A stretch of 64,000 nt of DNA from Loripinus fragilis (GCA_964019695.1 OZ026524.1:66676223-66740222); one strand, 5' to 3'. Positions 12,390 through 23,294 are shown, numbered from the stretch's first letter. Notes: generated by a model from the letters alone, not told the origin. Made by a program: numbers and translations.

Positions 12390-12800
12390 TAACAGAGATC
12401 ATGTCAACGTCTGCATGTTGGGTTGTGAACCCAATCATTTTTATAGTTAAGATTTTCTCTACTTAAACGACTGTTGGTCAGGCCTCAAGCAGGGCATTAA
12501 CCCAAAATGTTATCGTTAAATTGGTACCTTGTCTTCTGCAGGGCCTTACGTGGTTCATCTGTTTTTTTTTAATTTAGTTTTTTAGTTAAGGGCTATTTTA
12601 TTCGATTCGTCAACGTTATCAAGTTTTAATTGATTATTTTCCAATTGTGACTGTTTAACCCAATGTAGTGATTATGTGTTTTGTTTATAATTTTAACAGT
12701 ATATTACATTTAATTTAAGTGAAGCACTATCTGTACCACAGGTTAGTCTCTTCTGATGTGACATCTACGTTTTCCCTTGCTCCATCTTTGATCATAATGT
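12390..12800 (+). mobile_element. Possible Penelope-family 3' region, degraded
   Basis: GTTGGTCAGGCCTCAAGCAG and the surrounding order (ACTCAATC-like, TTATAG, TTTCTCT) parallel GGTGGGTCAGGCCTCAGACT in the 44-kb copy. Similarity is patchy. Confidence 0.35.
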
Positions 12801-13088
12801 ATACATATACGTACGACAATTGACTAATTAAAATACCATAATTATCTAATACATCAGGCTGGTATGAGTGTTTCTTGCCATAAATTTCAACCATATTAAT
12901 ATGTTAATAAAAAGCTCAGTGTTAATGTGGAAAAAATCCCTGAAAAGAAAAAATGTATTGGACTAGGCATAATTCATGTGAGATACAGGACTCCAAGATT
13001 TGTCATATATATCGATTTGGCAAGTCACCAAATTCTGATTGTAAATGCTTATAAATCTGAAGAATATATAGATCACTTTAAGCAAAAA

Positions 13089-13138
13089 TGTGGTGTGCTT
13101 AAGTAAGGTACACTGTGGTGTGCTTAAGTAAGGTACAC
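13089..13138. repeat. 25-bp direct duplication
   Basis: TGTGGTGTGCTTAAGTAAGG plus TACAC occurs twice back to back without a mismatch, so it is a recent slippage-type duplication. Confidence 0.75.
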
Positions 13139-13838
13139 TTTTTACCTGCTCATGAGGCTTCGATACTTATCAATATGTGGTTGTCCTTCTTTGAACGTTC
13201 ATACGCAGCAATCTAGTGGAGATACAGGTCTAAGCTTGGCCTGAGCCTTCATCAATGTCCCAACATAGTGTGTTAGAGAAGTGAAGGATCCGGCGAGACT
13301 GCCCATATGCACAGCATCGCCAGAGACTCTGCTGCTCGCTTATGCGATTAGAACCAACTCTCACGCACTGGCTCATTCTATTATTATCCTCTCATAATAA
13401 TTTTATTACCGTCGTAGTTTCCTGTCCTCTTTTCTGTAGGTCAATGTATCATAGCTACATGGTTTTCGTGTAGCTAACACAATAGAATGTGCATGACGTT
13501 TGACCATTACTTTTCACTTCCAAGATCATTAACATTTATAGCCATGTAATGCATTTCCAGCTACACGTCGCCTGTTACTTTATGGACAATTAATGAACGA
13601 TAAATACTCGACAAAGGCTATGAATTACGTGCCAAGTCGAAAAAAACTTGTTTCGGGCTTGCGACGAGCCTGCAAGGATACAGATAATTGTTATAATGTA
13701 GTGCATTGACTTCAAATATATACTATATACTAGGCAAAAACAAAAACAGCATATAAAAATTACAATCATTGCGTCTGAAAACTCGATCAGTGCACTGGTC
13801 TGGATTGACTGATGAAAAAAAATGTGCTGCAAAAAAAG

Positions 13839-14062
13839 AGATTTCCAACAATGTAGTATGTGCGACCAGCAAAGCTTCAGATCAGGCTGCACATATGCGC
13901 AGTCTGATCAGAGCCTTTGCTAGTCGTTTGAATATTCTATGAGTGTTAAGCTACTGACTGAACACCATTTGGAGTTTCTAAGCTTAAAAGGCGGTTGCAC
14001 AGACTCGTCTGGGTCGACACTGGTCAAAATACCACATTGTTGGAAATCGCATGTCGCGGCTC
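13839..14062 (-). mobile_element. MITE family A, reversed copy
   Basis: Runs from AGATTTCCAACAATGTAGTA to CACATTGTTGGAAATCGCAT and GTCGCGGCTC. The hairpin core (GCAAAGCTTCAGATCAGG) is near the left end, so it is inverted relative to 3070-3306. The left terminus has lost its outer ~12 bp. Confidence 0.7.
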
Positions 14063-14318
14063 ATTTATCAAAAAATATGTTCAAGCAACAAAGGCACAGA
14101 CATTTAACGCAATATATTGCATATCAAACGCACGTCTTCATTGTTGCATTAATAGATATGCACATAGCTAGCTGTTTGAAGTCATTGTTAAATGAGACAA
14201 AATCATGTTCAAATCGTTCACGTGCTGTTTGTACATCGATTTAAATTTGAAAATACTTAAAATGCGCTCAGATTAACACGGAAAGTATTGCAACCCGGAA
14301 TTGCCATTTTACAGAATT

Positions 14319-14550
14319 GAGCCGTGACACGTGATTTCCAACAATGTGGCATTTTGACAAGTATAGACTTAGGCGAGCCTGTGCAGTCTCCCTTTTAGCT
14401 TAGAAACTCCAAACACTGTTCAGTCAGTAGCTTGACACTCATAGAATACTTAGGCGACAAGCAAAGGCTCTGATCAGACTGCGCATATGCCCAGGCTGAT
14501 CTGAGGCTTTAGTGGTCGCCAATACCACATTGTCGGAAATCTCATGCCGC
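14319..14550 (+). mobile_element. MITE family A copy
   Basis: Starts GAGCCGTGACACGTGATTTC and ends ATTGTCGGAAATCTCATGCC plus GC. The core GCAAAGGCTCTGATCAGACT is near the right end. It lies about 250 bp from the inverted copy at 13839-14062, so the pair could form a long hairpin. Confidence 0.75.
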
Positions 14551-14559
14551 AGTCAGATG

Positions 14560-15130
14560 GTCTTGCTAGCAAAAATGTTGCATGCGGAAATGACCTTTGA
14601 CGTTTGAAAGTTTATAAGTTAGGCGCCATTTGTTTAGTGCATTCCAATTTCAGAAAAGTCGCATTTTAAAAATGTGTCGAAGTTTTATATGGGACTTTGG
14701 TTGGAATCAGATCAAATGCAAGAGGTAACTTTCACACGTGTGTGTTTCTTTGCATTAGCCTTTAGTGGTTGCCTCGGAAGGCGTTTTAGACAGTCATTTT
14801 AGTGGCCTCGTTTTCAAACATTTTCCATGGGACCTAGCAAATGTAAAATACATAACAAAACGTAGTTTCCCAATACAAATGGACATATACACAGTGTAAT
14901 AATTATATGAGAAATAATAATACATGTATGTATATCACATCAATTGAAATTTTCTATAAACGGCTCTTAATAAATCCATCATATTTGACGTGACGCATAC
15001 ATCAGCCGTTGTTGGAAAAAGAACCCTTTTCACTAAGTAACCAATAACCTTCCAATACGTTTATTCTGAAAATGTTGCATGAATGTTACGTCTGCTGTAT
15101 ATTCAAGTGTACTTTAGACTACTCAGTGCG
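14560..15130. other. Unassigned
   Basis: No coding or repeat signal that I can support. Confidence 0.35.
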
Positions 15131-15217
15131 TTTGAGTTGAGAGCCCCATAAATAGAGATGGAGCCAAGGCTTAAATTTTTTCCCGAAAGACGACTGGGGA
15201 TCGAACCCCAGCTGGGG
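15130..15217 (-). mobile_element. Fragment of a tRNA-derived SINE
   Basis: On the minus strand GGGGTTCGATCCCCAGTCG is a good pol III B-box (GTTCGATCC), followed by a TTTAAGCCTTGGCTCC tail. The A-box half is missing. It is followed on the plus strand by a G19 run at 15315-15333. Confidence 0.35.
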
Positions 15218-15670
15218 GGGTACTCTGATATTTTCATACATTCATATGCTCGGACTATTTTTTGGGGTTCAAAATTTTGAATTTCAATTTTTTTTATTTT
15301 TTTTGTTTTTTTTTGGGGGGGGGGGGGGGGGGGTCAGAAAAATGAGTAGTTTTTTCAGTATGATGAAATTGTGGATATTTTTTGAGGTGATTACAAAACT
15401 GAACTAGTTTGACGGGCGGGGTTATTTTGCGTGAATAGCACTGTTCTACTTTAGATATGGTTAAAAGCTGAAAATGAGGTGTGATTTTATTCGAAGGTAT
15501 AGGTCAATTTTGACCTCAGATGGATCAAAGATCAGACGAGTCTACTTAGGAGCACAAGAAAGGTACATAAGATTGTAACGGTTATTACTCGCCTAATACT
15601 TACTGCTCGTGCTATCGACGTAACAAACTTTCAAATAAATATGTAACGACATGACCAATACAACAACTAC

Positions 15671-15740
15671 AGGCTAAGTCGAGCAGTCAACGTCTTGAAT
15701 TGCAAAAATTCCCTGGAAAGTTGCAGAGTTCGAATCCCAG
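15671..15740 (+). other. tRNA-like segment inside unit 1
   Basis: GGCTAAGTCGAGCAGTCAAC (A-box-like) is followed ~45 bp later by GAGTTCGAATCCCAG (B-box GTTCGAATCC). The arrangement resembles a class II (Ser/Leu-type) tRNA, but the acceptor stem is not restored, so it is a tRNA-derived fossil and not a tRNA gene. Confidence 0.55.
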
Positions 15741-16301
15741 AGATTATTAACATATTTTTCTAGGGGGGAGGGGGTAGGAATGGTAAATCTACTACCTTTG
15801 GGTACCAGTGATATGACAATTTAGTATATTGTAATTTTATTATAGAAAAATTACAAGTTTGGCTGGAATGGCAGCCCGCGGTTCGGAACTTTACTATATT
15901 ATTTTCCTGCTATCTTCAAAACACGATAAATTTTATTTTTTGACTTCTATATGGCAAATTGTATCTCCTAATGCGTTATTATGATTGTTTCATTGCGAGG
16001 ATAATTTCGCCTTCAAACTATTATTGCTAGGGCATAAGAGGCATAACACATTGTGACTGGGAGAAGTGCGACGAGCATGTTTTGTCAGTAGAGCGGGTAT
16101 ACATACTAGTTAAAGGAGATCGCGGCAGAGGAAGATCATTCGCCAGTGGTGATTGATCTTTCGTCGGGCTCCGACTGCAGCTCTGATACTGACACTGCCA
16201 GGGAGACAGAGGGCATGGGAAATTAATTGTATCTGAAATTTAATAAATTATGAAATAAAATATATACCATGATGAAAATATACAATAGGAAAGAGCTGAA
16301 A

Positions 16302-16305
<4 letters not shown>

Positions 16306-16356
<51 letters not shown>
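16306..16356. repeat. (CA)n microsatellite
   Basis: About 25 uninterrupted CA dinucleotides. The equivalent place in the second unit (~17451-17469) has only a short interrupted CA/CG tract, so the array expanded or contracted after the two units separated. Confidence 0.95.
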
Positions 16357-16359
<3 letters not shown>

Positions 16360-16797
16360 TATTAAAAGTAAAAAAAAGGCCTTACCGAGACCCAAACTTG
16401 CATTAAAGAAATGAAATACTTGTACCTTATTAGACTAACATTAATATAGAAAGTTGTGTAAACTGTTGAAAGTTACCTATATAATCATGATAATGTATTA
16501 TGTTACGCCTATGATACCGCTTTTATAACGGTTTCTACCTGTTCCCCTTTCACGTGCTGTAAATTCGAATCGTCTGATCTTTGATCCGTCTGAGGTCGAA
16601 ATTCACCAGTAACTGTTTAATTGTAAAGGTCATTTTTGACCTTAGACGGATCAAAGATCAGACGAGTCTACTTAGAATCACGAGAAAGGTAAATAAGATT
16701 GTAACGGTTATTACTCGCCTAATATTTACTGCTCGTGCTATCGACGTAACAAACTTTCCAATAAATATCTAACGACATGACCAATACAACAACTACA

Positions 16798-16866
16798 GGC
16801 TTAGTCGAGCGGTCAACGTCTTGAATTGCAAATATTCCCTGGAGAGTTGCAGAATTCGAATCCCAA
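16798..16866 (+). other. tRNA-like segment inside unit 2
   Basis: GGCTTAGTCGAGCGGTCAAC then TTGAATTGCAA and GAATTCGAATCCCAA. It is closer to a class II tRNA than copy 1 (AGTCGAGCGGTCAA is nearly the canonical D-arm), but no folded acceptor stem is evident. Confidence 0.55.
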
Positions 16867-17484
16867 AGACAGAGTCCCAAATATCTTTTTTATTCACATA
16901 TTTTTCTAAGGGGGAGGGGGTAGGAATGATAAATCTACTACCTTTGGGTACCAGTGATTTGACAATTTAGTACATTGTAATTTTATTGTAGAAAAGTCGC
17001 AAGTTTGGCTGGAATGGCGGCCTGCGGTTCGGAACTTTACTATATTATTTTCCTGCTATCTTCAAAACACGATAAATTTTATTTTGACTTCTCTGCGGCA
17101 AATTGTATCACTTAATGCGTTTTTTATGATTGTTTCATTGCAAGGAATAATTTCGCCTTCAACCTATTATTGCTAGGGCATGAGGCATTACACCTGGTGA
17201 CTGGGTGAAGTGCGTCGAGCATGTTTTGTCAGTAGAGCAGATATACATACTAGTTAAAGGAGATTGCGGCAGAGGAAGATCATGAGCCAGTGGTGATTGG
17301 TCTTCCGTCGGGCTCCCACTGCAGCTCTGATACTGACACTGCCAGGGAGACAGAGGGCATGGGAAATTAATTGTATCTGAAATTTAATAAATTATGAAAT
17401 TAGATATATACCATGATGAAAATATACAATAGGAAAAGAGCTGAAATGAACACGCACGCACACACACACTTGTATTAAAAATAA

Positions 17485-17590
17485 AAAAAAAGCCTGACCA
17501 AGACTCGAACTCGCATTAAAGAAAAGAAATACTTGTACCTTATTAGACTAACATTAATGTACTGTTGCTTACCTACCAAGCTACAGAGAA
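17485..17590 (-). other. Second, convergent tRNA-like segment
   Basis: The minus strand reads TAGCTTGGTAGGTAAGCAAC (A-box-like) and, ~65 bp on, GCGAGTTCGAGTCTTGG (B-box GTTCGAGTC). It faces the plus-strand segment at 16798 across the unit. The homologous part of copy 1 lacks the A-box piece. Confidence 0.45.
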
Positions 17591-17759
17591 AGTTGAGTAA
17601 ACTGTTGAAAGTTGCCTATAATATTGATCATGATACTGTATTATGTAACGCCTATGATACCGCTTTATAACGGTTTCTACCTGTTTCCCGTTTCACGTGC
17701 TGTAAATTCGAATAATCTGATCTTTGATCCGTCTGAGGTCGAAATTCACCAATACTATA

Positions 17760-18187
17760 ACACCTAACTAAAGACCGTAATTATTTAAACTTTAAAACGC
17801 CAACAAAATAACAACATTCAAAAGTGGCTGTTTATTGTTTAACATAAGTATAGACGCAAACAATGTGGACCCAGATCAGACTGCTCCTATAGGAGCAGTC
17901 TGATCTGGATCAGCACTGTTTGTTAAAGAGGCTTCAAAATGATACAGCAGACAACAAAAACATACGACTTTTGTGATATGCGCTTTAAGGGTTAATGCAT
18001 TCGAGGTCAGCGTATATACGGTCAGGACTTTTATGAAATTAACGCACGATTGCGCGGCCCAACAAGCTTATTTACTCTTCACCAAATTATAAATAGAACC
18101 TGATATCCCTGCCTTAGCAGATTAAATAGCCGAACCACGCCCAGATATGAATATTAAAGCTGCCGCCTTTACAGTGAGCGAAAAGTC
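17760..18187 (-). mobile_element. MITE family B, truncated reversed copy
   Basis: Ends GCCGCCTTTACAGTGAGCGA plus AAAGTC, the complement of the family's left end. It carries the same central palindrome (CCAGATCAGACTGCTCCTAT and complement, ~17871-17912). The other terminus is missing where the 1.1-kb unit ends at 17750. It stops only ~40 bp before the splice acceptor of the exon at 18231. Confidence 0.7.
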
Positions 18188-18230
18188 TATTAATACATAA
18201 ACTCATGTTCTGCCTTATTTATGATTTCAG

Positions 18231-18779
18231 ATTGTGGAGACCCACGTTCCAATAAAGACTGTGCAACATAAAATAGTTGTGAGGATAGAAGATAAGAAAC
18301 GGAAGAAGCGTCAGGCTCGTGGACGTGTATGTCGCGGAACGATCTTCAACCCATCCAACTGGAACTACAGAGCAGTTCAACGCCGAAATAATTGCTATAA
18401 CTACGCAACAAATATAGTCACAAATACATTTGCACAGCCAGGTCGTGGTTCCGGTCAGAAACTGTCTGCCTTCACAGCAGAAAATGTCTACAGTGCATGT
18501 CTACGAGACGGGCTTGTGCCAATCATGGAAAGATCACCGAGACGATTACCATCGAGTGGCAGATATTGTTTAATTGCCCTCGTTATTTGGCCAGGAGAAG
18601 ATTTTCATTTTCTGAGAATGGACATAAATGGTTTCTGGTCACAGAAGAATGGAAAAGGACCTGCAAGAAATTATGATGACAATAATAATCCTATGAGGGA
18701 TCCCCGATTTGCCAATCTGGGTCCATACAGAATATTTGCAGGGTTTTTAGGCACACATCGCGGTATTACAATCAGATAG
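18231..18779 (+). CDS. Terminal exon, shell-matrix-like protein with NNCYNYA domain
   Basis: This is the longest host open frame in the left half. It follows an acceptor (TTATTTATGATTTCAG, AG at 18229-18230) and runs in phase 0 for 182 codons to TAG at 18777-18779. A basic stretch (RIEDKKRKKRQARGR, residues ~22-36) precedes a compact domain. That domain has RRNNCYNYATN (~62-72), TFAQPGRGSGQK (~76-87), RDGLVP, ALVIWPGEDFHFLRMD (~123-138) and GFWSQKNGKGPA. A Cys in NNCYNYA and a His in DFHF are arranged as in papain/NlpC-type folds, so a cysteine-peptidase-like fold is my inference. I remember bivalve homologues annotated as insoluble matrix shell protein, but cannot verify this. No in-frame ATG lies near the start, so an upstream exon (probably 8257-8443) is required. 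Confidence 0.75.
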   Translation: MVETHVPIKTVQHKIVVRIEDKKRKKRQARGRVCRGTIFNPSNWNYRAVQRRNNCYNYATNIVTNTFAQPGRGSGQKLSAFTAENVYSACLRDGLVPIMERSPRRLPSSGRYCLIALVIWPGEDFHFLRMDINGFWSQKNGKGPARNYDDNNNPMRDPRFANLGPYRIFAGFLGTHRGITIR

Positions 18780-18880
18780 ATAAATTATTTTGGAAATGAA
18801 TCGGGTTTGAAATGAACATCTACTTTAGGGTGCCCTAGACCATTTTTGACAGTTGTTAAAAGGGATATTCTAAAGAATGA

Positions 18881-19355
18881 TTAACTCTTTGCATGCTGGG
18901 TACATGTATTTTGTGCATGTTTTGTTTTAAAAATTAACTGTTTCAAAAATTATTTCAGAAACATTGGCGTAGCTCCCATATCACAGTAAACGCACGTGCG
19001 TAATAAAATTAGTGAGACTCAAGGAAGCTCACCTAATGTGGTAAAAATGATTTCCATACCTTAAGGAACTGCTCTTAAAGGAAAGAATTCGCGTCCTCTG
19101 GGAGCAAATTCTTTCCTTTAATAGAGGTTCTCATTTCTAAAAGGAACGTAATTGTAAAGAATCATTGCTTGATACAGTAGTCTTCCTTTGATGTGCAATT
19201 TTTTTCTTCAAACTCCTGGCTACACCATTGAGAAATACCATCAGAGTGTCAAACAGTTTGGATACATATCCCACCTGATGATTTGTTGGGTTTGGTTTGG
19301 GCACAAAGTGTTTGCAAAGATTATCAGCAGGCCTCAGTAACAAGCAAAGAGTTAA
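18881..19355. mobile_element. MITE family F copy downstream of the shell-type exon
   Basis: TTAACTCTTTGC at 18881 is complemented by GCAAAGAGTTAA ending at 19355. A GAAAGAATTCGCGTCC..AAATTCTTTC hairpin is at ~19080-19120. The right half carries CAGAGTGTCAAACAGTTTGG and GCAAAGATTATCAGCAG, shared with 63395-63656, 48985-49110 and 42236-42330. Confidence 0.6.
19002..19007 (+). promoter_or_regulatory. Candidate polyadenylation signal
   Basis: The first AATAAA downstream of the 18779 stop lies ~220 bp after it. It falls inside MITE F, so if used, the 3' end of this transcript would be transposon-derived. Confidence 0.3.
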
Positions 19356-19359
19356 GCAT

Positions 19360-21950
19360 TCAGTTATCCTAATACTAGTATTTAGATTGTTTATATATGG
19401 CAGTTATTTTTCCTGGCCAGAACAATACAAATTATTGTTGGTTAGCGAGAAAGATATAGAGTTTTAGAATTTTGGAACAGTTTTGGGTTGGAAGAGAATA
19501 TAAGAATCTGTCAAGGATATTAAGTTCATATAGAAAAATCCAGTACGGGATTACCATTTTTCACCATGTGACTTGGCTAGTGATGCCCATCCGTGGTGCC
19601 AAAGGAAAGATTTTGATTACAAGCTTCCAATAGGCCCCTACTTTAATTAATTTCCCTATCATTTTTGTTCTCTACTTTCCCTAAATTCTTTAAAGTGCTC
19701 TACTATCCCTATTTTATCACTCGGAAATTCTTTGTTCAGCCAACTAATAAACTATTGTGTTTTGTCAGTCAGCATACCCTCAAACACCTCAATTGGAAGC
19801 GTTCAGCTACACAACTATTCTGTGTTGATGGTTTTATTGGCACAGCTTTAATCCTAAATAATTTGCTATAACATGTATGGATTTATGTTTTCCTAGAAAA
19901 AATATACATAGAACTCTTGGACCCTAGACACTGCGCATTTATTCCAGTGAACACATTGAATTTCTGCCTGGACCATATAAAAAAGTAGATACAATTTTTG
20001 AAATTTGGACTGTCCACATATATCATTTTTAGCTCACAAATAATCATTTCTATTAATAGAATGATCTATTAGTGACTAATATAGCTGCACGTACATGTAT
20101 ACTATACCCAGACAATATGTCATTGATTGACAGTTAGTTCTTAACAAGACTAGTATGTTTAAAACATTTCAAGGATTATCAAACATTTCTGGAATTTTAT
20201 AATATGATTTATCTTGTTTTACTCATAATATATCAAAAATGACACCACTTAACACAGTGCTTGCTTCATTCATAAAATTGTCACACATATATCGTGTAGA
20301 TTGAAAACAGGCAAAAATATATCTCTGGTTCTAACGATTTTGGCATTATCCAGGTTTCTATTGTAGTTAAGACAGAAAGTACTCTGAACTCTTGAAACTA
20401 AATTCCTAATAAAACAAAGCAGTTGCTTAAAAAGAAGTATATTTGAGATACATTGGACTCAGACCACGGGGTTTTCATATCAAAATGTATTTGGTTAACA
20501 TGGAGTCCACTATACTCTTTAAAGTATGTTTGTAAACATTAATCACTAAAAACCCGGTTTTAAACAAACGAAGTATTAGTTTTTGCGTATTAACATATTA
20601 TATTACAGTATTTTTAGACTCACGACCTGTGAATTTTATCTCCATGGATTCAAAACGATTACAATACGAAGAACAATTTCGTCATTTTACTTCCATGATA
20701 ATATTTACTGTGATAACGTAAGACAGCTGGCATCTGGATCAGTTGAGACACATTTCGGAATCCATGAAATAACTATCCCAAACAGGCTTGTGACATAATA
20801 TTATATACATGGAGTTTCTTATTGCGTAATACTGTAGAAAGACGTAAACATAACAACAAGTTTATTAGATATAGATAAACAGAACAATGTTTGTTGCATC
20901 GTATCAAGCAATTACAAACACATGAAACAGATTGGAATATATATTGAAAACTTAATTACAACAGAAACAATATCTGTTGCTCTGAATGTTCCATGATCAC
21001 AGGATCTGTGGCCTGGTAACTAGAGTGTTTGATCAGGTTCCAAAACTTGGCAGGAATGTTATCCTGTAGTCTGTAAATCAAAATCAATACAGATCAAGTT
21101 GCGTTCATAATACAATGTATTTAACAACATTTGAGAGTTCAAACAGAAAGCTTTTAGCATATGCATTTCCATTCTGTAGATGTTAAGAATATTAGTTGAG
21201 AGTATAATAATATACATCTTTGATATTTTATCTAATGATTTTACCAGATCAATAACTAAATCTAGACTGATTGACATTAGTTTTTGTTTTGAAACTTACT
21301 GATCTGTCATTTTCTTAATGAGGGGATTCCTTCAAAGAGAAAAGATGAGCTCACTGACTGTTAACAACTATAAAGGCTAACACCGTTACCATGGAAACTA
21401 TCATCTTTGCAAGGAAACAAATGCAGAGCAAAGATATCTTTCAACAATGTTATTTGCTTGACATTGTGATTCCTGTTGATTAAAAGTGTTGATTTTATCT
21501 ATAAGTGTTTATATATCGCAGAAATAGGCGTTTACAGACGCATGAATGTGAAATCATATTAGGCATTTCTTTACCTCAAAACTGAGTTTCATTATATTAT
21601 CTAGTATTTCTGAGTTGTTATATATGCCAAATGCATGCGTGGAAAGTTCCTTGTTTGTATGATACATACTCTGTATATGGAGGTGCAAAATGTTTTATGT
21701 GTGTCTCTGTGTGTTAACATTCAATAGGTTGGTAGTACAGTGTCGTCTAGTCAAATGCTGACCTGAATATATCAATTTTGAATCACTGCTCTGTGTTAAT
21801 TTGCTACTAAGAAGAGGAAATTTAAATCAACCCCTTCTTGCTCAGTACACTGGCACTAACTCTTAATTTATTTCCCTTTTCTTTTTAACAAATTTATTTG
21901 CTCTTCTTTGGAAGTAATATATTGACATTGTATGCTTTTAATTGAAAAGC
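19360..21950. other. Unassigned A+T-rich DNA
   Basis: No exon, RT motif, SINE or convincing inverted repeat is visible over 2.6 kb. It is unusually repeat-poor for this window. Confidence 0.4.
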
Positions 21951-21954
21951 TATG

Positions 21955-22147
21955 TACAGTAAAACCTGTCTTAAGCAGCAACTCAAAAATAGACAAAACA
22001 AAGATCTTTAAGACAAATGGTAGGTCAATGAATGTCGAAAATATTACAGAATGCTCTTTTGGAGCATTCTGCAATACTTTTGACCTGTATTAAGCAATAA
22101 TCGGTCTTGAGTCTTCTTTTTGAGTGGCCGCTTAAGACTTTTACTAC
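21955..22147. mobile_element. MITE family D copy
   Basis: TACAGTAAAACCTGTCTTAA at the left is mirrored by CTTAAGACTTTTACTACA at the right. CTCAAAAATAGACAAAAC/TTTTTGAGTGGCCGC are the inner parts. A GCAGAATGCTCTTTTGGAGC hairpin sits in the middle. The same family lies at 56446-56583 and 59327-59532. Confidence 0.7.
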
Positions 22148-22198
22148 ACATCAAAATGCATTCAATACATAAATATATGCACATTTAATTGTACAGTA

Positions 22199-22598
22199 TC
22201 ACACTGGTAAATGTATACGTCGATTTGCTGGTATTTACGCGTTTTGCGGGTACTTCATAGACCGGAAGTGGTAGATATTGGTGTTAATACTATATATAAA
22301 AACATGCCATATGTCTAAAGTACTATAGAATTAGATCATTTTTTAATATTCGGCGTGCACATGGCGATTTATGTAAGCATTTAGGAATAGATTCGAGTAC
22401 CGAATCTATTCCTAAATGCTTACATAAATCGCCATGCACATACTAAATACTTAAAAATGATCTAATTCTATAGTCCTTTAGACATATGGCATGTTTTTCT
22501 ATATATGATTTAACACCAATATCTACCACTTCCGGTCTATGAAGTACCGGCAATACGTGTAAATACCACCAAATCGACGTATACATTTACCAGTGTGA
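22199..22598. mobile_element. 400-bp foldback element with a 5-nt loop
   Basis: Two ~197-bp arms are almost perfectly complementary from TCACACTGGTAAATGTATAC to GTATACATTTACCAGTGTGA. The axis is at GGAATAGATTCG-AGTAC-CGAATCTATTCC near 22399. Differences are a handful of substitutions and small indels. It has no frame, no transposase and no clear target-site duplication. It is a cruciform-prone palindrome or foldback MITE. Confidence 0.85.
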
Positions 22599-23294
22599 GT
22601 ATGACTACTGCCATACGAGTCAATGAGAATTTGTACAGAGATACCACGTGTTACAATACAATATGATATATTAAAATGCTCATAAGAGACAGAGTTAAGG
22701 TTCTACTGGGCTATTAGGTCATATTGTGGGCGGTGTTGTAGTAATAAACAAGGACTTGACCGAACAAAGAACAGGTAAAATCGTGTCACTATGGATATTC
22801 GTTATTACACCTAAAAATGACAGTTAACACAATAAAGTAAGTTTACGACTATTTTATCTCATTTTAAATGAACTAGACATCTTCACCATAATTAATATAA
22901 GGATCATATCATTAATGCATGTCAGTGTTTTAGTCTGTGTTTTTGCAAAATAAAATTAAAATAGCTCCAGCACATGCCAATTGATATTGATTGCATGTGC
23001 GACTAAAGATGGCTGTCACAGGCCTATGCACGTCGCTGATCGCACACACAAGAATACCATTATACAATGACTCAGCCAAATATTGGATCGTCAAGCTCCA
23101 GTTGGTAGCTGCGCATGTATGTTTGAAATTTGACTTTACGCATATGTGGTATGGCCAATGAGATGACACATTTGATAACATTGATTTTTCTGTTAGGCAG
23201 TATGTATGACGTGGATGCTGTATAAATTTTGGTTGAGTTGATTACATAGAGGATCTCGCATGAGTGCTTATGAGAGCCAGTTTCTCATATAATA

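Larger units (their letters stand above)
15500..16609 (+). mobile_element. TIR-bounded 1.1-kb unit, copy 1
   Basis: The left end TTTTGACCTCAGATGGATCA continues to AAGATCAGACG. Its complement CGTCTGATCTTTGATCCGTC then TGAGGTC closes the unit at 16597, and similarity extends through GGTGAATTT/AATTCACC. The interior has no long frame. It holds a plus-strand tRNA-like segment (15671-15740), a long CA microsatellite and a degraded minus-strand tRNA-like segment. It is followed immediately by a second copy. It looks like a non-autonomous DNA element. The superfamily is unknown. Confidence 0.75.
16626..17750 (+). mobile_element. TIR-bounded 1.1-kb unit, copy 2
   Basis: Parallels 15500-16609 in order and at high identity over almost its whole length: GACCTTAGACGGATCAAAGA left end, tRNA-like segment, GGGGGAGGGGGTAGGAATG patch, CGGTTCGGAACTTTACTAT, short CA tract, and TTTGATCCGTCTGAGGTCGA right end. 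Only about 17 bp separate the copies. It contains an extra ~35 bp (TGCTTACCTACCAAGCTAC) absent from copy 1. It abuts a truncated MITE B. Confidence 0.75.

Noticed and set aside
13939..14244. 101-codon open frame (plus)
   Set aside because: It lies mostly inside MITE A (13839-14062). A near-identical N-terminal frame appears at 62052 in another MITE A copy, so it is repeat sequence.
20583..20798. 71-codon plus frame
   Set aside because: No splice sites, domain or codon signal; A+T-rich chance frame.
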